Assembly: GCA_936450465.1 (NCBI GenBank)
Contig: OW388298.1
Location: forward strand, 5,378,035 to 5,442,034
Direction of reading: 5' to 3'
Length of the DNA stretch: 64,000 nt
From: Gibbula magus
Taxonomy: Eukaryota > Mollusca > Gastropoda > Trochida > Trochidae
Shown piece after piece: positions 25,061 through 37,328 of the stretch; positions within the stretch are counted from its first letter, which is position 1, and every line of letters begins with the position of its first letter. The notes below the pieces were generated by a model. That model worked only from the letters and a program-made list of their open reading frames with translations, did no database searches and had not been told where the DNA came from. The position numbers and the translations under genes were made by a program.

Positions 25061-26302
25061 TTTCATTTGGTGATTACGCAGACACCACTCAACTTTGGTG
25101 ACCCTATCCTTATTTTCAAGGTGACAACACTTTGACTACTTTTCAAACTCTTGTGGATGCTTAATCTCATAAAATAATATTCTTTATTCCTACTTCGGAG
25201 AGAAGATACAATGCCACGGACAGTTAGATCATCATGGCACTTTTTACCAGTAATACATGAACAATATGTAAATAACTTCTTTTGATCAAATGGGTATTTA
25301 GGTTTGTACATTAGTATTGACAACACTTCAAATATATATTGAAAGCTTACAATTTCAGGATTTTTGAAGATCCCAAAATAAGGTGACAAGATTGCAGAGT
25401 CATTTGTTTTCTGGATTTATCTTTATTTTGGCTGCATTTAGTACCAATTTGTTCATCATATCAAGTCATAACAATTTGTTTCTAGAATCCAATAAACCCA
25501 AACACTGCATATACTTATTTAGTCATAGTGTTACTGAACAACACAGTCACTGTCCCACACACAGTAATCACAGAAACAAAATCAGTTTGGTGGGAAACGC
25601 AACGTTTTTGTCCCGGTCACTCTCTGGACAAGCACATTAAACCGTGTACATGTCTTGTGTTTCGACCTAAACATCGTGACGTTGATCTCAAGTTCACCAT
25701 AGGAAGTCAGATGAGGTCAGATGAATTCCAAGCTTTAGTTTCCGACACAAGTAATCCTTTAATATAAGAGTATAAGGCCTACAAAAGAAAAAGAAATGTT
25801 TCTGGTTTTTACAGGCTGACAAAATTGATGCAATGATTGTTTGGGGGAATAAAGAGATCAACAGACAAAATTTATACAATTATTCATATAAATAAAGCAC
25901 AAACCCTCTTAAATATGTGTTACTATTCCAAATAGTCAAATATCCCTACACTCAATCTCAACAGAAACGGGTGACATTTTCTATGTCCAATGTTTTCCGC
26001 GGTTAAATATTATAGTTATCTGCCCCTTACTTTTGTTTAAACCCAGAAAAAAAGACCTGAGGCGTGGGTTTGAAACTGATGCGGGCGGAAACCAGAAACC
26101 AATTCTTTTTTTTTTTGTGTGCACTAGTTTTAGTAAGAAAAGCTCTCCGTTCAGACAGTCAACATTCTTGTACGATTAGTCAGAAGTTCCCTCTACCCAC
26201 CACTAGGTGCGGGGTTACCATATAAGAGTATCAGTCGTAAAAGAAAAATTGCTAGAAATATATTTGTACCGACATAGGTACAGGTAACCAATGGCAATTC
26301 TA
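25061..26302. other. Intergenic, nothing recognised
   Basis: Short ORFs on both strands (25063-25389, 25383-25640) have no family features, codon pattern or splice structure. I see no repeat structure. Confidence 0.5.
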
Positions 26303-26311
26303 GGATACCGG

Positions 26312-26534
26312 CAACTTCCAAACGCAAGGCATAACTCTTGCCAGTCTGCATTACTGGCTGATTTAACCCTTGCGGTATTTCCCTAGCTTTCTTGTGTCGA
26401 GGCAGTGGATCGCTGCACTGGAAATGCATAGCGGGCCTGGATTTCTAAACACAGATTTCTTAAGGAAATACTGCAAGGCCTAAATCAGCCAGTAATGGAG
26501 ACTGGCAAGAGTTATGCCTTGCATTGGGAAGTTG
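26312..26534 (-). mobile_element. 223-bp MITE, copy 2, perfect 9-bp target duplication
   Basis: The ends are caacttcc and ggaagttg, with long inverted repeats as in the copy at 2398 but in opposite orientation. The flanks carry a perfect 9-bp duplication, ggataccgg, at 26303-26311 and 26535-26543. The identical 223-bp length of the two full copies and the intact duplication indicate fairly recent activity. Confidence 0.92.
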
Positions 26535-26543
26535 GGATACCGG

Positions 26544-28310
26544 TGTTATTGTGGACTACATATACGTAAAGCGCGGAGTCTTCAGACAGACTGGGCGCAT
26601 CTCTGGGCGAGCTTACTCTGTAGTCCACGTACACCTGTAATAGGATGACTCACGGAGTGAGAGACACTTGGTGTTTTGTCTTCTTTGTACAAACTCATCG
26701 CGACGAGCTACACCCCAACTAAAGGCAATAATTATCTTCGAGGCTAATTTTAATCTTCTAGTTGAATATCTCAATTTAGTATGGATTATGTTAAATTGTC
26801 GTTTACCTAATGACACACATGGTGGTGCTTTAAACATACCTCGTCTTCATAAACAAAGAAGGACCTTGTGGTACCCCAGTAGATAAAATTTGTTGATTCG
26901 AACGAAATAACAAACCATTTATAAAAATCCCTTGAGATCTTCCATTTTGATACCATTGTTCCCATTTGAGTCTTAGGCTTTCCATGTATTCTTTGATTCT
27001 TTATTGACCAACACGAATGATTGTTTTACATCATAAATGATTTGAACTACTAAAATATATACATGCAGCGCTCCGTATTGCTGTCTGTCCCCTAATTTTA
27101 ACATAAACAGAAGAATATCAAAGTTTCAGACAGTTTGTCTAGAAAATGTTTCATTGTGGATAAGTTTGCTAAAAGGGTTATTGTGTAAACCAGTGACGCA
27201 TTCCAAGGAAGCAGCCATAAAATACCCAGCCACTGCACTGCCTCTTGGCCCGTTGGCAAAATGAGAAACGTTCACCTTGGCACTGTTTACGAGCTTCAAA
27301 TGATGCACTCGTTGTATTTTCATTACAAGCATGTCGTTACCGTTGAAATTGTTCAACTAAAATCTAGGTGTTCGTGTACTACTTCTGGTGGTGCATCTTG
27401 CTGAAGACCAATATTTATATAGGTTTGATGTAATCCTCTATCTCTCAATCTGGCTTTCATAGTATCTTTCTATTGTCCATCATCACAACTGCTCAAATCA
27501 ATGTATATCAACTTAAGTTATTGTGTATACTCATTCCTTCTATAACAACGTTTTAAACCACCATGTACATCAATCCAATCACATGTAAAAACATAATATA
27601 TATTTTCTTGATAGTCATGATAATGTATCACTTGCTTGACAACGGTGCTAGTATCTGCACCTAAACGTCACACACTGAGCAATAAAGAAGTTGACTATCC
27701 ATAGACCTGTTCTATGTTAACTGTGCATTGCTCAAAGAAAGCAAATATCTCTTCAACAAACCCTGAAATTGAATGATATATAACTATTCAGATGCACAAC
27801 AGACAAACAAAGAAACCAAATATACATGAGTATTTATTGATGTGTATTTTTAAACCAGGAAGTTATTTTTACAAGATATCACAACTTGGCTACTGGAGGT
27901 AAGGTTTTGTATTTCATGTAGAAACTATTATTAATATGTTAGTAATAGGTCAGGTCCAGTTGATAAAGTAACTATATTATTCACTTTGTATCTGAAAATA
28001 ACAACACACCATGACGGACAGGGAGTAAACATTGAGTGGATTTAAGGGACATGTCCTCTCGTCTTCTCTCTCGCGGCTTTATCGGGCGTTGTGAAGCCTT
28101 TAGGTTCACGTTGTGACATGACGTACATATATTAGTGATTGATAATGATACATTTGTGCCATAAAGGCATGTCGACTATGTCCCAATTCCAAAAACGTTG
28201 AAAGTAAACATCGCTATGTAATCAGGTAAGGGACATTGATTAATTGCTTGTGAATGCGATTTGAAATAAAGAGGTGTATTTATAGTTCTCTAGTATTCAG
28301 CCACTGTTGA
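26544..28310. other. Intergenic, nothing recognised
   Basis: No exon, RNA gene or repeat is supported. A gtaagg at 27899 and gtaagg at 28217 were examined as donors of a gene 2 leader exon; the upstream codons do not look like a signal peptide, so neither is called. Confidence 0.45.
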
Positions 28311-28428
28311 TGTACCGTATTTCCTCTAATAGGGGTCCGGGCCCTTATTAACATGTAAGGACTCTTACTTACCCCCCGGCTCGTATTTGAGGCCCGGCTT
28401 TTATTGGAGGCACGGCTATTATTCACCT
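28311..28428. repeat. GC-rich dispersed repeat
   Basis: 'gtatttcctctaatagggg' and 'gaggcccggcttttattgg' are partly inverted relative to each other and resemble a palindromic element common in marine invertebrate genomes, as I recall. It abuts the 3' tail of the LINE. Confidence 0.4.
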
Positions 28429-28430
28429 TC

Positions 28431-30325
28431 ATGAATGAATGAATGAATGTCTTTATTTCCCCCGATATGGCGAAGATCACAAGGATGTATTTACATGGTC
28501 ATAAACAAGGCATAGAAACAGGATTCATAAAACAAAATAGATATCAGAAACTGTACAAAAGAGATGATTTCAATGAATGAATGTACAAAGCAAAATGCAA
28601 TATAACATTGTTTCTGTCTGATGTAGTTATTTCAGGTATGATATTTGCTCCACATAAAAAAGCTATTAAATTATCATCATCATCAATCATTTCAATACGA
28701 ACATACAAGTCAATATCAAGTGTATCAATTAGAAAACTATGAAATGCGTTACGTTGCTTCATATAAGTTTCACAATGTAGAATGACATGACAGTCGTAAT
28801 CAAAGCATTGGGTTTTACAATTTATACATTCCCGTGAGGTTTTCCCTCGTGACATTACCTGTATTAAAAGTTGTATATAGGCTCTATAATCTGGATAGTT
28901 GTGCATTAAGCTATATAAACTATGCATACGTAGTTGTTTGTGTACTTTAGCATATCTAACCAAATCATGTCTGACAGATAGAGTCGATTTCCACTGATTT
29001 TCCTCTGAGAATGTGATGGCTTTAATAACAATATTGCGCCATGTTGGTTAGCCTTTTGACAACTAGTAAAGATTCTATCTTTACATGACATATCTGAGGA
29101 GATAAGGATACCACCATACTTAATAGAGTCAGTACTGGTTATAGTATTTTCGCCAAAGGAAAGTTCTAAATTTGGACATGGCTGTTTCCCTTTGCGAAAT
29201 ATGATTATTGCGCTCTTGGAGGCATTATATGTTAAACGCCATCTTGAAGCATAATTAAAAACGACATTCAAAGAATCTTGAAGGCCGCATGACATGGTAC
29301 TAATAATGGTAGTATCATCCGCTAATAAAACTGAGGGTACATCAATACCATACACACAAATACCATTGTTTGCGAGCCTTAGCTCAGTTAAGAGATCATT
29401 AATAAATATCAAGAAAAAAATGAGGATAATACTCTGCCTTGACCATCGCCTTGTTTGATAGGAAATAGGTCAGATGAGGTACCGTTATATTGTACAAAAG
29501 CTGAGCTGCATGTATAATTGTGAAAAAGAAATTTCCACATTTTTCCAGAACTGCCATGACTGTGCAGTTTTACAAATAATCCGTCGTGGCAAATACGGTC
29601 AAAGGCCTGTTCATTGTCTAGAAAGGCAGTAAAGACCTGTGATCCTCGTTCTATATAATATAAAATAGATTCAAGAAGCATGAACACAGCCATTATTGCG
29701 CCATGTTCTTTCCGAAAACCAAATTGTAATGAATCGGGAAAGTTTCTATCAGCAGAAGCATAAAGTTCTATACGTGTGAGAATTACTTTTTCAAAAAGTT
29801 TTCCCACACAAGATGTAAGTGTTATGCCTCGGTAATGTTTTGGGTTACTTTTAGAGCCCTTACCCTTGTACATTGGAACAACCATACCCAGCCTGTACTC
29901 CCGTGGGAAATAGACTGTCTGCATGATGGCATTAAATAATATACACAACTTATCCACTAAAATATCACCGCCATGAATAAGATGCTCATTATTAACGTAT
30001 TCGGGACCAGGAGCCTTGTTACATTTGAGATTATGAATAATGTGTTTTACCTAGTATGTATTCAATGAGAGATGTATGCTGACCATCCTTGCTCCTCCAC
30101 GTATGGTTTAGTCCACAAGTGTGCGAGTCATACAGGACATGAACTAGATGTCTCTGCAGAAGTAATTTTTTTAGAACTTTTTCACGTGGAGATAGCAGCG
30201 GTTTACAAACATCTGAGTTTAAGTCACCAAGTATATACGTATCTCCCTCTTGACTTAATATATCATATACATCCATCAACTCATCAACAGCGTTAAGATA
30301 TACTGAATGCAAAACATTAGTTGAG
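28431..30325 (-). pseudogene. Outer LINE, 3' part: EN remnant, RT, C-terminal Cys motif
   Basis: Reading right to left on the minus strand: the end of the endonuclease (GDLNSDVCK, LNHTW), the RT core (YRGITLTSCVGKLFEK, FGFRKEHGAIMAV, FLDNEQAFDRI, KQGDGQG), the catalytic LLADDTTI, and a C-terminal CINCKTQCFDYDCHVILHC zinc-knuckle, then an ATTC-repeat tail at 28431-28455. Relative to the inserted copy it has two internal deletions: about 835 bp between EN and RT (near 30048) and about 480 bp in the thumb region (near 29040). It belongs with the jockey/CR1/L2-type LINEs (an AP endonuclease plus RT, short repeat tail). It is dead. Confidence 0.85.
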
Positions 30326-30452
30326 TTGCAAATAATGATGATTTCTGGCCGCCATATATCTACTGTAAGGACTATGTGCCACGGTTCAAATCCCAACAAC
30401 ATGGACAACATGATGACGCATATAATATATACAAATATCAACAGTAAGAAAG

Positions 30453-32588
30453 ATGTGTGCTATCATTATGTTGAAAATATCATTGTTACTCTTCTTTTTG
30501 AACACTATTGTGACGACTCTTAGTCTACTAACATGGAATGTACATGGGCTACATTCATATACCACGGAGATAAAATCTGTCCTACCAGATAATATAGATA
30601 TCATATGTATTCAAGAGCACTGGTTAAACAATGGTAATATAAACAGATTGTCTGATATCAGCGGGTATCTGCCGGTAACTTATATGTGCAATACAAGTGA
30701 CTCTGTTAGAGGTTCGGGTGGTATAGCTTTACTCCGTAATACTCAATCTAAATGGAGACCTTATCCCCTAAATCTTTATTCTGATTCTTATAGTTGTGCC
30801 AGATTATGCACTCTTGGCTATGCTGATGTTTATGTAATCTGTTGTAGATTACCCTCAACTAATGTTTTGCATTCGGTATATCTTAACGCTGTTGATGAGT
30901 TGATGGATGTATATGATATATTAAGTCAAGAGGGAGATACGTATATACTTGGTGACTTAAACTCAGATGTTTGTAAACCGCTGCTATCTCCACGTGATAA
31001 AGTTCTAAAAAAATCACTTCTGCAGAGACATCTAGTTCATGTCCTGCATGACTCGCACATTTGTGGACTAAACCACACGTGGAGGAGCAAGGATGGTCAG
31101 CATAAATCTCTCATTGAATACATACTATTACCTGCTCATGTTGCGAGCGACTTAATTCACTACTGTATCATTGACAAATGTGATTATCATTTATCAGATC
31201 ATTTTCCATGTTATGCCACTCTTAATATTCATCTTAAGCATAACCCAAGAACATCAAAATTGCATATTCCGAAATGGCATAAAGCTGAAACAGCAGAATT
31301 AAGTGCATACGCACGAGAGGTTGAGACAAGTGTCTCTCAGATACATATACCATGTCAGTATGATGTACAACCTGATGATGTTGAATTATTTAATGAGCAG
31401 CTTAGTAATGCACTCCTTAATGCTAGCAATAAATGTATTCCATCTTGGTCATTTAGACCACACCTCAAGCCATACTGGAAGCGTGATGGCTTGAATGATG
31501 TACATTATAATATTCGCGTTGCACGTAGAAATAGGCTCGCAGATAACAAACCCCGGGGTGATAACGACATATCTTACAGTGTATATAAAGATGCTCAGCG
31601 CGAGTTTCGGCGGAAACATCGTAACTCAAAACGTGAGCAACGTAAAGAAACGTATCATGACTTGGAAAAATCCTCAGAAACTGATATAAATACATTTTTT
31701 AAGGCCGTTCGCAAAATACGACGCCCCAAATCAAATATAACTGAACTGGTTTACAACAACGTCAATGGTAACACACCAGAAAGTTTTAGTAAAGTGTGGG
31801 GCAATTACTATGCTGATCTTGCTAAACCTTATGAATCAGAAAGTTTTGACAACGATTTCAAATGTTCTGTGGAATCAAAGCTAGAAGATATAATTGCTCA
31901 TTCATCTGATTGTACAGCTGAAGATAATGTTTTATATACTAACATAGAACCGCAAGAGGTAAAACACATTATTCATAATCTCAAATGTAACAAGGCTCCT
32001 GGTCCCAATTACGTTAATAATGAGCATCTTATTCATGGCGGTGATATTTTAATGGATAAGTTGTGTATATTATTTAATGCCATCATGCAGACAGTCTATT
32101 TCCCACGGGTGTACAGGCTGGGTATGATTGTTCCAATGTACAAGGGTAAGGGCTCTAAAAGTGACCCAAAACATTACCGAGGCATAACACTTACATCCTG
32201 TGTGGGAAAACTTTTTGAAAAATTAATTCTCACACGTATAGAACTTTATGCTTCTGCTGATAGAAACTTTCCCGATTCATTACAATTTGGTTTTCGGAAA
32301 GAACATGGTGCAATAATGGCTGTGTTCATGCTTCTTGAATCTATGTCATATTATATAGAACGAGGATCACAGGTCTTTACTGCCTTTCTAGACAATGAAA
32401 AGGCCTTTGACCGTATTTGCCACGACGGATTATTTGTAAAACTGCACAGTCATGGCAGTTCTGGAAAAATGTGGAAATTACTTTATCACAATTATACATG
32501 CAGCTCAGCTTTTGTACAATATAACAGTACCTCATCTGACCTATTTCCTATCAAACAAGGCGTGGGTCAAGGCAGAGCATTATATTAA
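30453..32588 (+). pseudogene. LINE ORF2, endonuclease and RT part (inner copy)
   Basis: A 711-codon frame. Residues ~25-245 are an exonuclease-endonuclease-phosphatase domain: LLTWNVHGL, IICIQEHWL, YILGDLNSD and the C-terminal SDHFP with the catalytic His. From about 500 the RT begins: NKAPGPNYVNNEHLI, YRGITLTSCVGKLFEKLI, FGFRKEHGAI, FLDNEKAFDRI, KQGVGQG. The frame breaks at 32588, just before the palm motif; LADDT is found in another frame at 32686-32700. The outer copy reads through this point (GQGRVLSSFF), so the frameshift is specific to the inner copy. Confidence 0.88.
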
Positions 32589-32599
32589 TTTTTTTCTTG

Positions 32600-33836
32600 A
32601 TATTTATTAACGATCTCTTAACAGCTAGAGCTAAGGCTCGCAAACAGTGGTATTTGTGTGTATGGTATTGATGTACCCTCAGTTTTATTAGCGGATGATA
32701 CTACCATTATTAGTACCACGCCATGCGGCCTTCAAGATTCTTTGAATGTCGTTCTAAATTATGCTTCAAGATGGCGTTTAACATATAATGCCTCCAAGAG
32801 CGCAATAATCCTATTTGGCAAAGGGAGACAACCATGATGAAATTTAGAACTTTCCTTTGGCGAAAATACTATAACCATTACTGACTCTATTAAGTATGGT
32901 GGTATCCTTATCTCCTCAGATATATCATGTAAAGATAGAATCTTTACTAGTTGTCAAAAGGCTAGACAAACTGTAAATTCATTAAGATCACTTGGTTTAA
33001 ATGACAGCGATCTACATCCACTTACTTCACTTAACATATGGAAGCGGATGATACTACCAACCAGTTTTTATGGATGTGAAATTTTGCCTGAATTGCATGG
33101 CAAAGATATTGATTTAATTGAATCCACTCAACGATTTTTTGCAAGATGTATTCAAGGTCTTGACAGAATAAGTTCTTCATGTTCTGTCATAGCTAAGTTG
33201 GGTCTTTGGACAATGATAGCTTATATTGATAAATGCATATTACTCTTTCTAGGTCGTCTGTGCAACAATCAATGCCACTCAGCAACAAAGATGTTATTTT
33301 GTGCATTCATTTCTTTGAATATTAAATTATTAAATAACTCACGAAACATATGCACCTGTCTTTTAAGCACGGCAATAAAATATGATTTACTATATTTTAT
33401 TATTGATTATGTACATTGTGGTTATTTCCCCCCAAAATCAACATGGCGCAATATTGTTATTAAAGCCATCACATTCTCTGAGAAAGATCAGTGGAAATCG
33501 ACTCTATCTGTCAGACATGATATGGTTAGATATGCTAAAGTACACAAACAACTACGTATGCATAGTTTATGTAGCTCAATGTACAACTATCCAGATTATA
33601 GAGCCTATATACAACTTTTAATACAGGTAATGTCACGAGGGAAAACTTCACGGGAATGTATAAATTGTAAAACCCAATGTTTTGATCACGACTGTCATGT
33701 CATTCTACATTGTGAAACTTATATGAAGCAACGTAACGCATTTCATAGTTTTCTAATTGATACACTTGATATTGACTTGTATGTTCGTATTGAAAGGATT
33801 GATGATGATGATAATTTAATAGCTTTTTTATGTTGA
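32600..33836 (+). pseudogene. LINE ORF2, palm/thumb and C-terminal part (inner copy)
   Basis: After the frameshift: IFINDLLT, LADDTTIIST, LNYASRWRLTYNASKSAII (with an in-frame stop near 32837), then from 33048 an open frame of 262 codons with thumb-region sequence and CINCKTQCFDHDCHVILHC at the C-terminus. The Cys/His motif is the zinc-knuckle found at the end of such polymerases. The frame ends at a premature TGA (33834), while the outer copy continues past this point. Confidence 0.8.
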
Positions 33837-34046
33837 GCAAATATCATACCTGAAATAACTACATCAGACAGAAACAATGTTATATTGCATTTTGCTTTGT
33901 ACATTCATTCATTGAAATCATCTCTTTTGTACAGTTTCTGATATCTATTTTGTTTTATGAATCCTGTTTCTATGCCTTGTTTATGACCATGTAAATACAT
34001 CCTTGTGATCGGAGGAAATAAAGACATTCATTCATTCATTCATTCA

Positions 34047-34381
34047 TAATAATCAGAATAAAGATTTAGGGGATAAGGTATCCATTTAGATTGAGTATTA
34101 CGGAGTAAAGCTATACCACCCGAACCTCTAACAGAGTCACTTGTATTGCACATATAAGATACCGGCAGATACCCGCTGAAATCAGACAATCTGTTTATAT
34201 TACCATGGTTTAACCAGTGCTCTTGAATACATATGATATCTATATTATCTGGTAGGACAGATTTTATCTCCGTGGTATGAATTAGCCCACGTACATTCCA
34301 TGTTAGTAGACTAAGAGTCGTCACAATAGTGTTCAAAAAGAAGAGTAACAATGATATTTTCAACATAATGATAGCACACAT
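34047..34381 (-). pseudogene. Outer LINE, ORF2 start (endonuclease N-terminus)
   Basis: The minus frame from 34381 begins MCAIIMLKISLLLFF and reads LLTWNVRGL, ICIQEHWLN and GSGGIALLRN, ending where the inner copy was inserted. It is nearly identical to the inner copy's ORF2 start. The missing continuation resumes at 30325 on the far side of the insertion. Confidence 0.85.
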
Positions 34382-34547
34382 CTTTCTTACTGTTGATATT
34401 GGTATCTATTATATCCTTCATCATGTTATCCATGTTGTCGGGATTTGAACCGTGGCACATAGTCCTTATAGTAGATATCTGGCGGCCAGAAATCATCATT
34501 ATGTCATTAAGTCTATCATAGTCATCTGATGCGATGTTAACTTGCAC

Positions 34548-36250
34548 AGTGTATGTTTGAGTGCCATCTTAGTGTTGTCGCTGCCACAACATACGATCAT
34601 ATGTTACACGTACATGTCTCTGGTGGGCATAATCTGTTATCAAGTCTTTCACCTTTTCAAATGGCTTATCAGCATTTATGTTATAGAGTACAATTCGTTT
34701 GGTTCTTACTCGTGACACACCTTCCAGAATAGAATACGACTTAGCAAGTGATTTGATATTAAAAGTACCTGAATCAGATGTTGGCGGTTTTGAAGGAAGA
34801 TCGGCCCTTGAGCGTTCCTCTTCTCGAGTATGTTGTCTGCTCCATGGACTACTTCATTAGTTGTATGTTGGTTATATATATCACATGGAGATTCCTGTCA
34901 GTAAGATCAATGATGTTGCTTGTTTCACGTTTACCCTGGATGCGAGGTGGCATGGTTTCACGAACGCTTCTGCTTCCCGTTGTTGAAGTTCCACCTGTGC
35001 ATCTGGTGCCCGTTAGGGTTTCACATGTCTTCCCTGTATCCGTTGTCATGGTGTCCATTGTGTCCCTGGTGTCCGTGGTACTGGTTGTCGAGGTTACGGT
35101 TGTGTCCGTTGTGTCCGTTGTCATGGTGACGCGGCTGTTCCTGGAGTTGGGTACCGTGGTTACACTTGTGTCCCAGCAGCTGGCCGTGGGATCAGTGGGG
35201 TTTTGCTTAGTGAGGGCTGGAAAATGTTCATTCTCCGCACATATGAATGAGATGGGTACAGTGGATTTTAAAATGTCATTATTGGGGGATTTAACTTTTT
35301 TCAGTGATGTAATTTGTCCATCAATAGACTTAAGATTTTTGTCAACTTGATAATTGAGTCGAAGCACCTGATCTTCTAACTCCATTACTTTGTCCTTCAA
35401 TGATTTGTGTTCTTGTGCACTGAGTTTAAGTTCTGCCCTTAATTCACTTCGTCTACACTCAGACTCCTCTAGACGAGCATGCAGCGTTTCTATCTGCTTA
35501 TTGTTGTCTTCGATTATTTTGCTTTTACGAGACAAATCAGTGTCCAGTCTAGATTCAAGGTTTGAAAACCTTTGATGTATATTTTCATTGTTATTTGACA
35601 TCGTTGTTTTAATTGGATAAGATGGCTTAAAATGAGCCCAACTTTGTCACTCTCACCAACATTTTCTTCTCTTGTTGTGTTTCGCTGCTCATCACGGTGC
35701 TCAGAATCCGTTGTAGCTGTAGTGGAGCCAGTGGTTGTCGAGGTGGTGTTGATATCCCCACGTGAGGGCGTTGGTGGCGTTGAAATGAAGAGGTGGCTTT
35801 GCTGAGTACTTTGTTTTGAAGTACATGTCCAGGTACAGATCTCTCGATGAAATGAAATAAATAGTATACATCTTGAGCACATTTGTATACCATTGAAGAT
35901 GTTGTACCCTGGGTATTCTTCCGTCTTACTAGCAGTCCGGGAGGGAAGTTTACACTTGTTTGCTTGGCATAATCGTACAAGCTCTCTCTTACGTGATTTA
36001 TTTCTTTGATTTTGTAATCATATATGTCTTGCACACTGTCAATAAAACCTACTTTGTCCTTGTGTCCAATCTTGGCTTTGATTTCTAAGTAGATTGATTT
36101 GTCAATTTCGTCGCTTGGCTGTGTGTTGTAGATTTCGTCATTGTCTGTTAAATCATCAGTTTCACTCACTTTGTCGTTTTCTGTGGCCGTGGTGTCACCC
36201 ATTGTTGTTGCTTGATTGGTGGCTTGGCTTGTGACGCGGTAGTTAAACAT
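34548..36250 (-). pseudogene. Outer LINE, ORF1 (coiled-coil protein), frameshifted
   Basis: Three overlapping minus frames (36250-35627, 35882-35514, 35601-34849) together represent one ORF1 broken by frameshifts. The N-terminal part has KCAQDVYYLFHFIERSVPGH; the middle is Ser/Thr-rich; from 35601 a heptad-rich coiled coil runs through NLESRLDTDLSRKSKIIEDN and LKDKVMELEDQVLRLNYQVD. A Thr-rich stretch follows, then a conserved-looking segment (RTKRIVLYNINADKPFEKVK, DYAHQRHVRVTY) that may be an RNA-binding fold. Coiled-coil ORF1 proteins bind LINE RNA; the fold assignment here is inference. The inner copy lacks ORF1. Confidence 0.7.
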
Positions 36251-36959
36251 TTATGACTTGAGTTGCTATATTTCTACACAAAATAGCAATAAAAGTTCAT
36301 ATTCGTCAACAAATATTCATATAATGTCAATGAATATTTCACATTTTAGGAAATATAGCCTCCAGATCAATACATGTTTTCATTATCTTAGACAACTTAC
36401 TTAAGCAAGCTACTCATTTACGGAGCTCCTCAAAACACGTCCGCACTGTTCAAAGGTTGAACACAACTCAGCCGTGCAATGCGGTTTCTGTGGTCGATTT
36501 CTTTATTGCACTTGCAGAATTTACGTACTGAACATGTTTCCGATTTCAATCTTCAGAATATATGATTTAATAATAATAACTCGTTCTTCGAACCCCTTCT
36601 TCCTCCGTCTCAATGACATCTTCTTGTTCAATACTAACAATCCAAATGCTGTTCTATATATGTATCTCACCAAATAATTTAGAAAACTATTTACATTTAT
36701 AAATCATTATTGCAACATGGGAAATTTAGTAGGTAATATAGGTAGAAGAATATGCACTTGATATGAACTTTTAGGACTGTATTACAAGTTATATTTATTA
36801 ATATGTATTTCATCAAATGTTCAATTTCAATATTTATGCAAATTGACTAATGTTTACTTAGGTTGGATATATGCATTTCCTTTCCCCAGATCTTCTGTTA
36901 CGATAGAAAATCTGAAAGGAGTAATCTCTGTTGGAAGAGAATGGGACACATCATGCACG
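36251..36959. other. LINE 5' flank, nothing further recognised
   Basis: This may include the LINE 5'UTR, but I cannot place the 5' end. The rest is AT-rich with no gene. Confidence 0.4.
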
Positions 36960-37328
36960 TCTGTTTCAGTCAGATTTATCACTTGTTGATTGAACTAAAT
37001 GTTGTTTCAGATTTATCACTTGTTGATTGAACTAAATGTTGTTTCAGATTTATCACTTGTTGATTGAACTAAATGGTGTTTCAGATTTATTACTTGTTGT
37101 TGAACTAAATTGTGTTTCAGATTTATCCCTTGTTGATTGAACGTAAATGGTGTTTCAGATTTATCACTTGTTGATTGAACTAAATGGTGTTTCAGATTTA
37201 TCCCTTGTTGATTGAACTAAATGTTGTTTCAGATTTATCCCTTGTTGATTGAACTAAATGGTGTTTCAGATTTATCCCTTGTTGATTGAACTAAATGGTG
37301 TTTCAGATTTATCACTTGTTGATTGAAC
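36960..37328 (+). repeat. 37-bp minisatellite, left part
   Basis: About nine units of 'gatttatcacttgttgattg' + 'aactaaatgttgtttca', with cacttg/cccttg variants. The array is cut by the element at 37329 and resumes at 38726. Confidence 0.9.

Larger units (their letters stand above)
30331..34046 (+). mobile_element. LINE copy inserted into its own family (inner copy)
   Basis: This 3.7-kb + strand copy is 5'-truncated just before ORF2 and ends in an ATTC repeat tail at about 34022-34046. It is flanked on both sides by minus-strand parts of one other copy of the same family. The outer copy resumes after a gap of about 67 bp, corresponding to inner-copy bases 30787-30853, so the insertion removed target sequence rather than duplicating it. 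Confidence 0.85.

Noticed and set aside
27840..28226. Possible leader exons of gene 2 with gtaagg donors at 27899 and 28217
   Set aside because: The codons before the donors do not form a hydrophobic signal peptide, and one lacks an open frame.
30072..31695. Short frames opposite or inside the LINE (for example 30072-30296, 31465-31695)
   Set aside because: They are shadow frames of the LINE ORF2 on the other strand or in another register.
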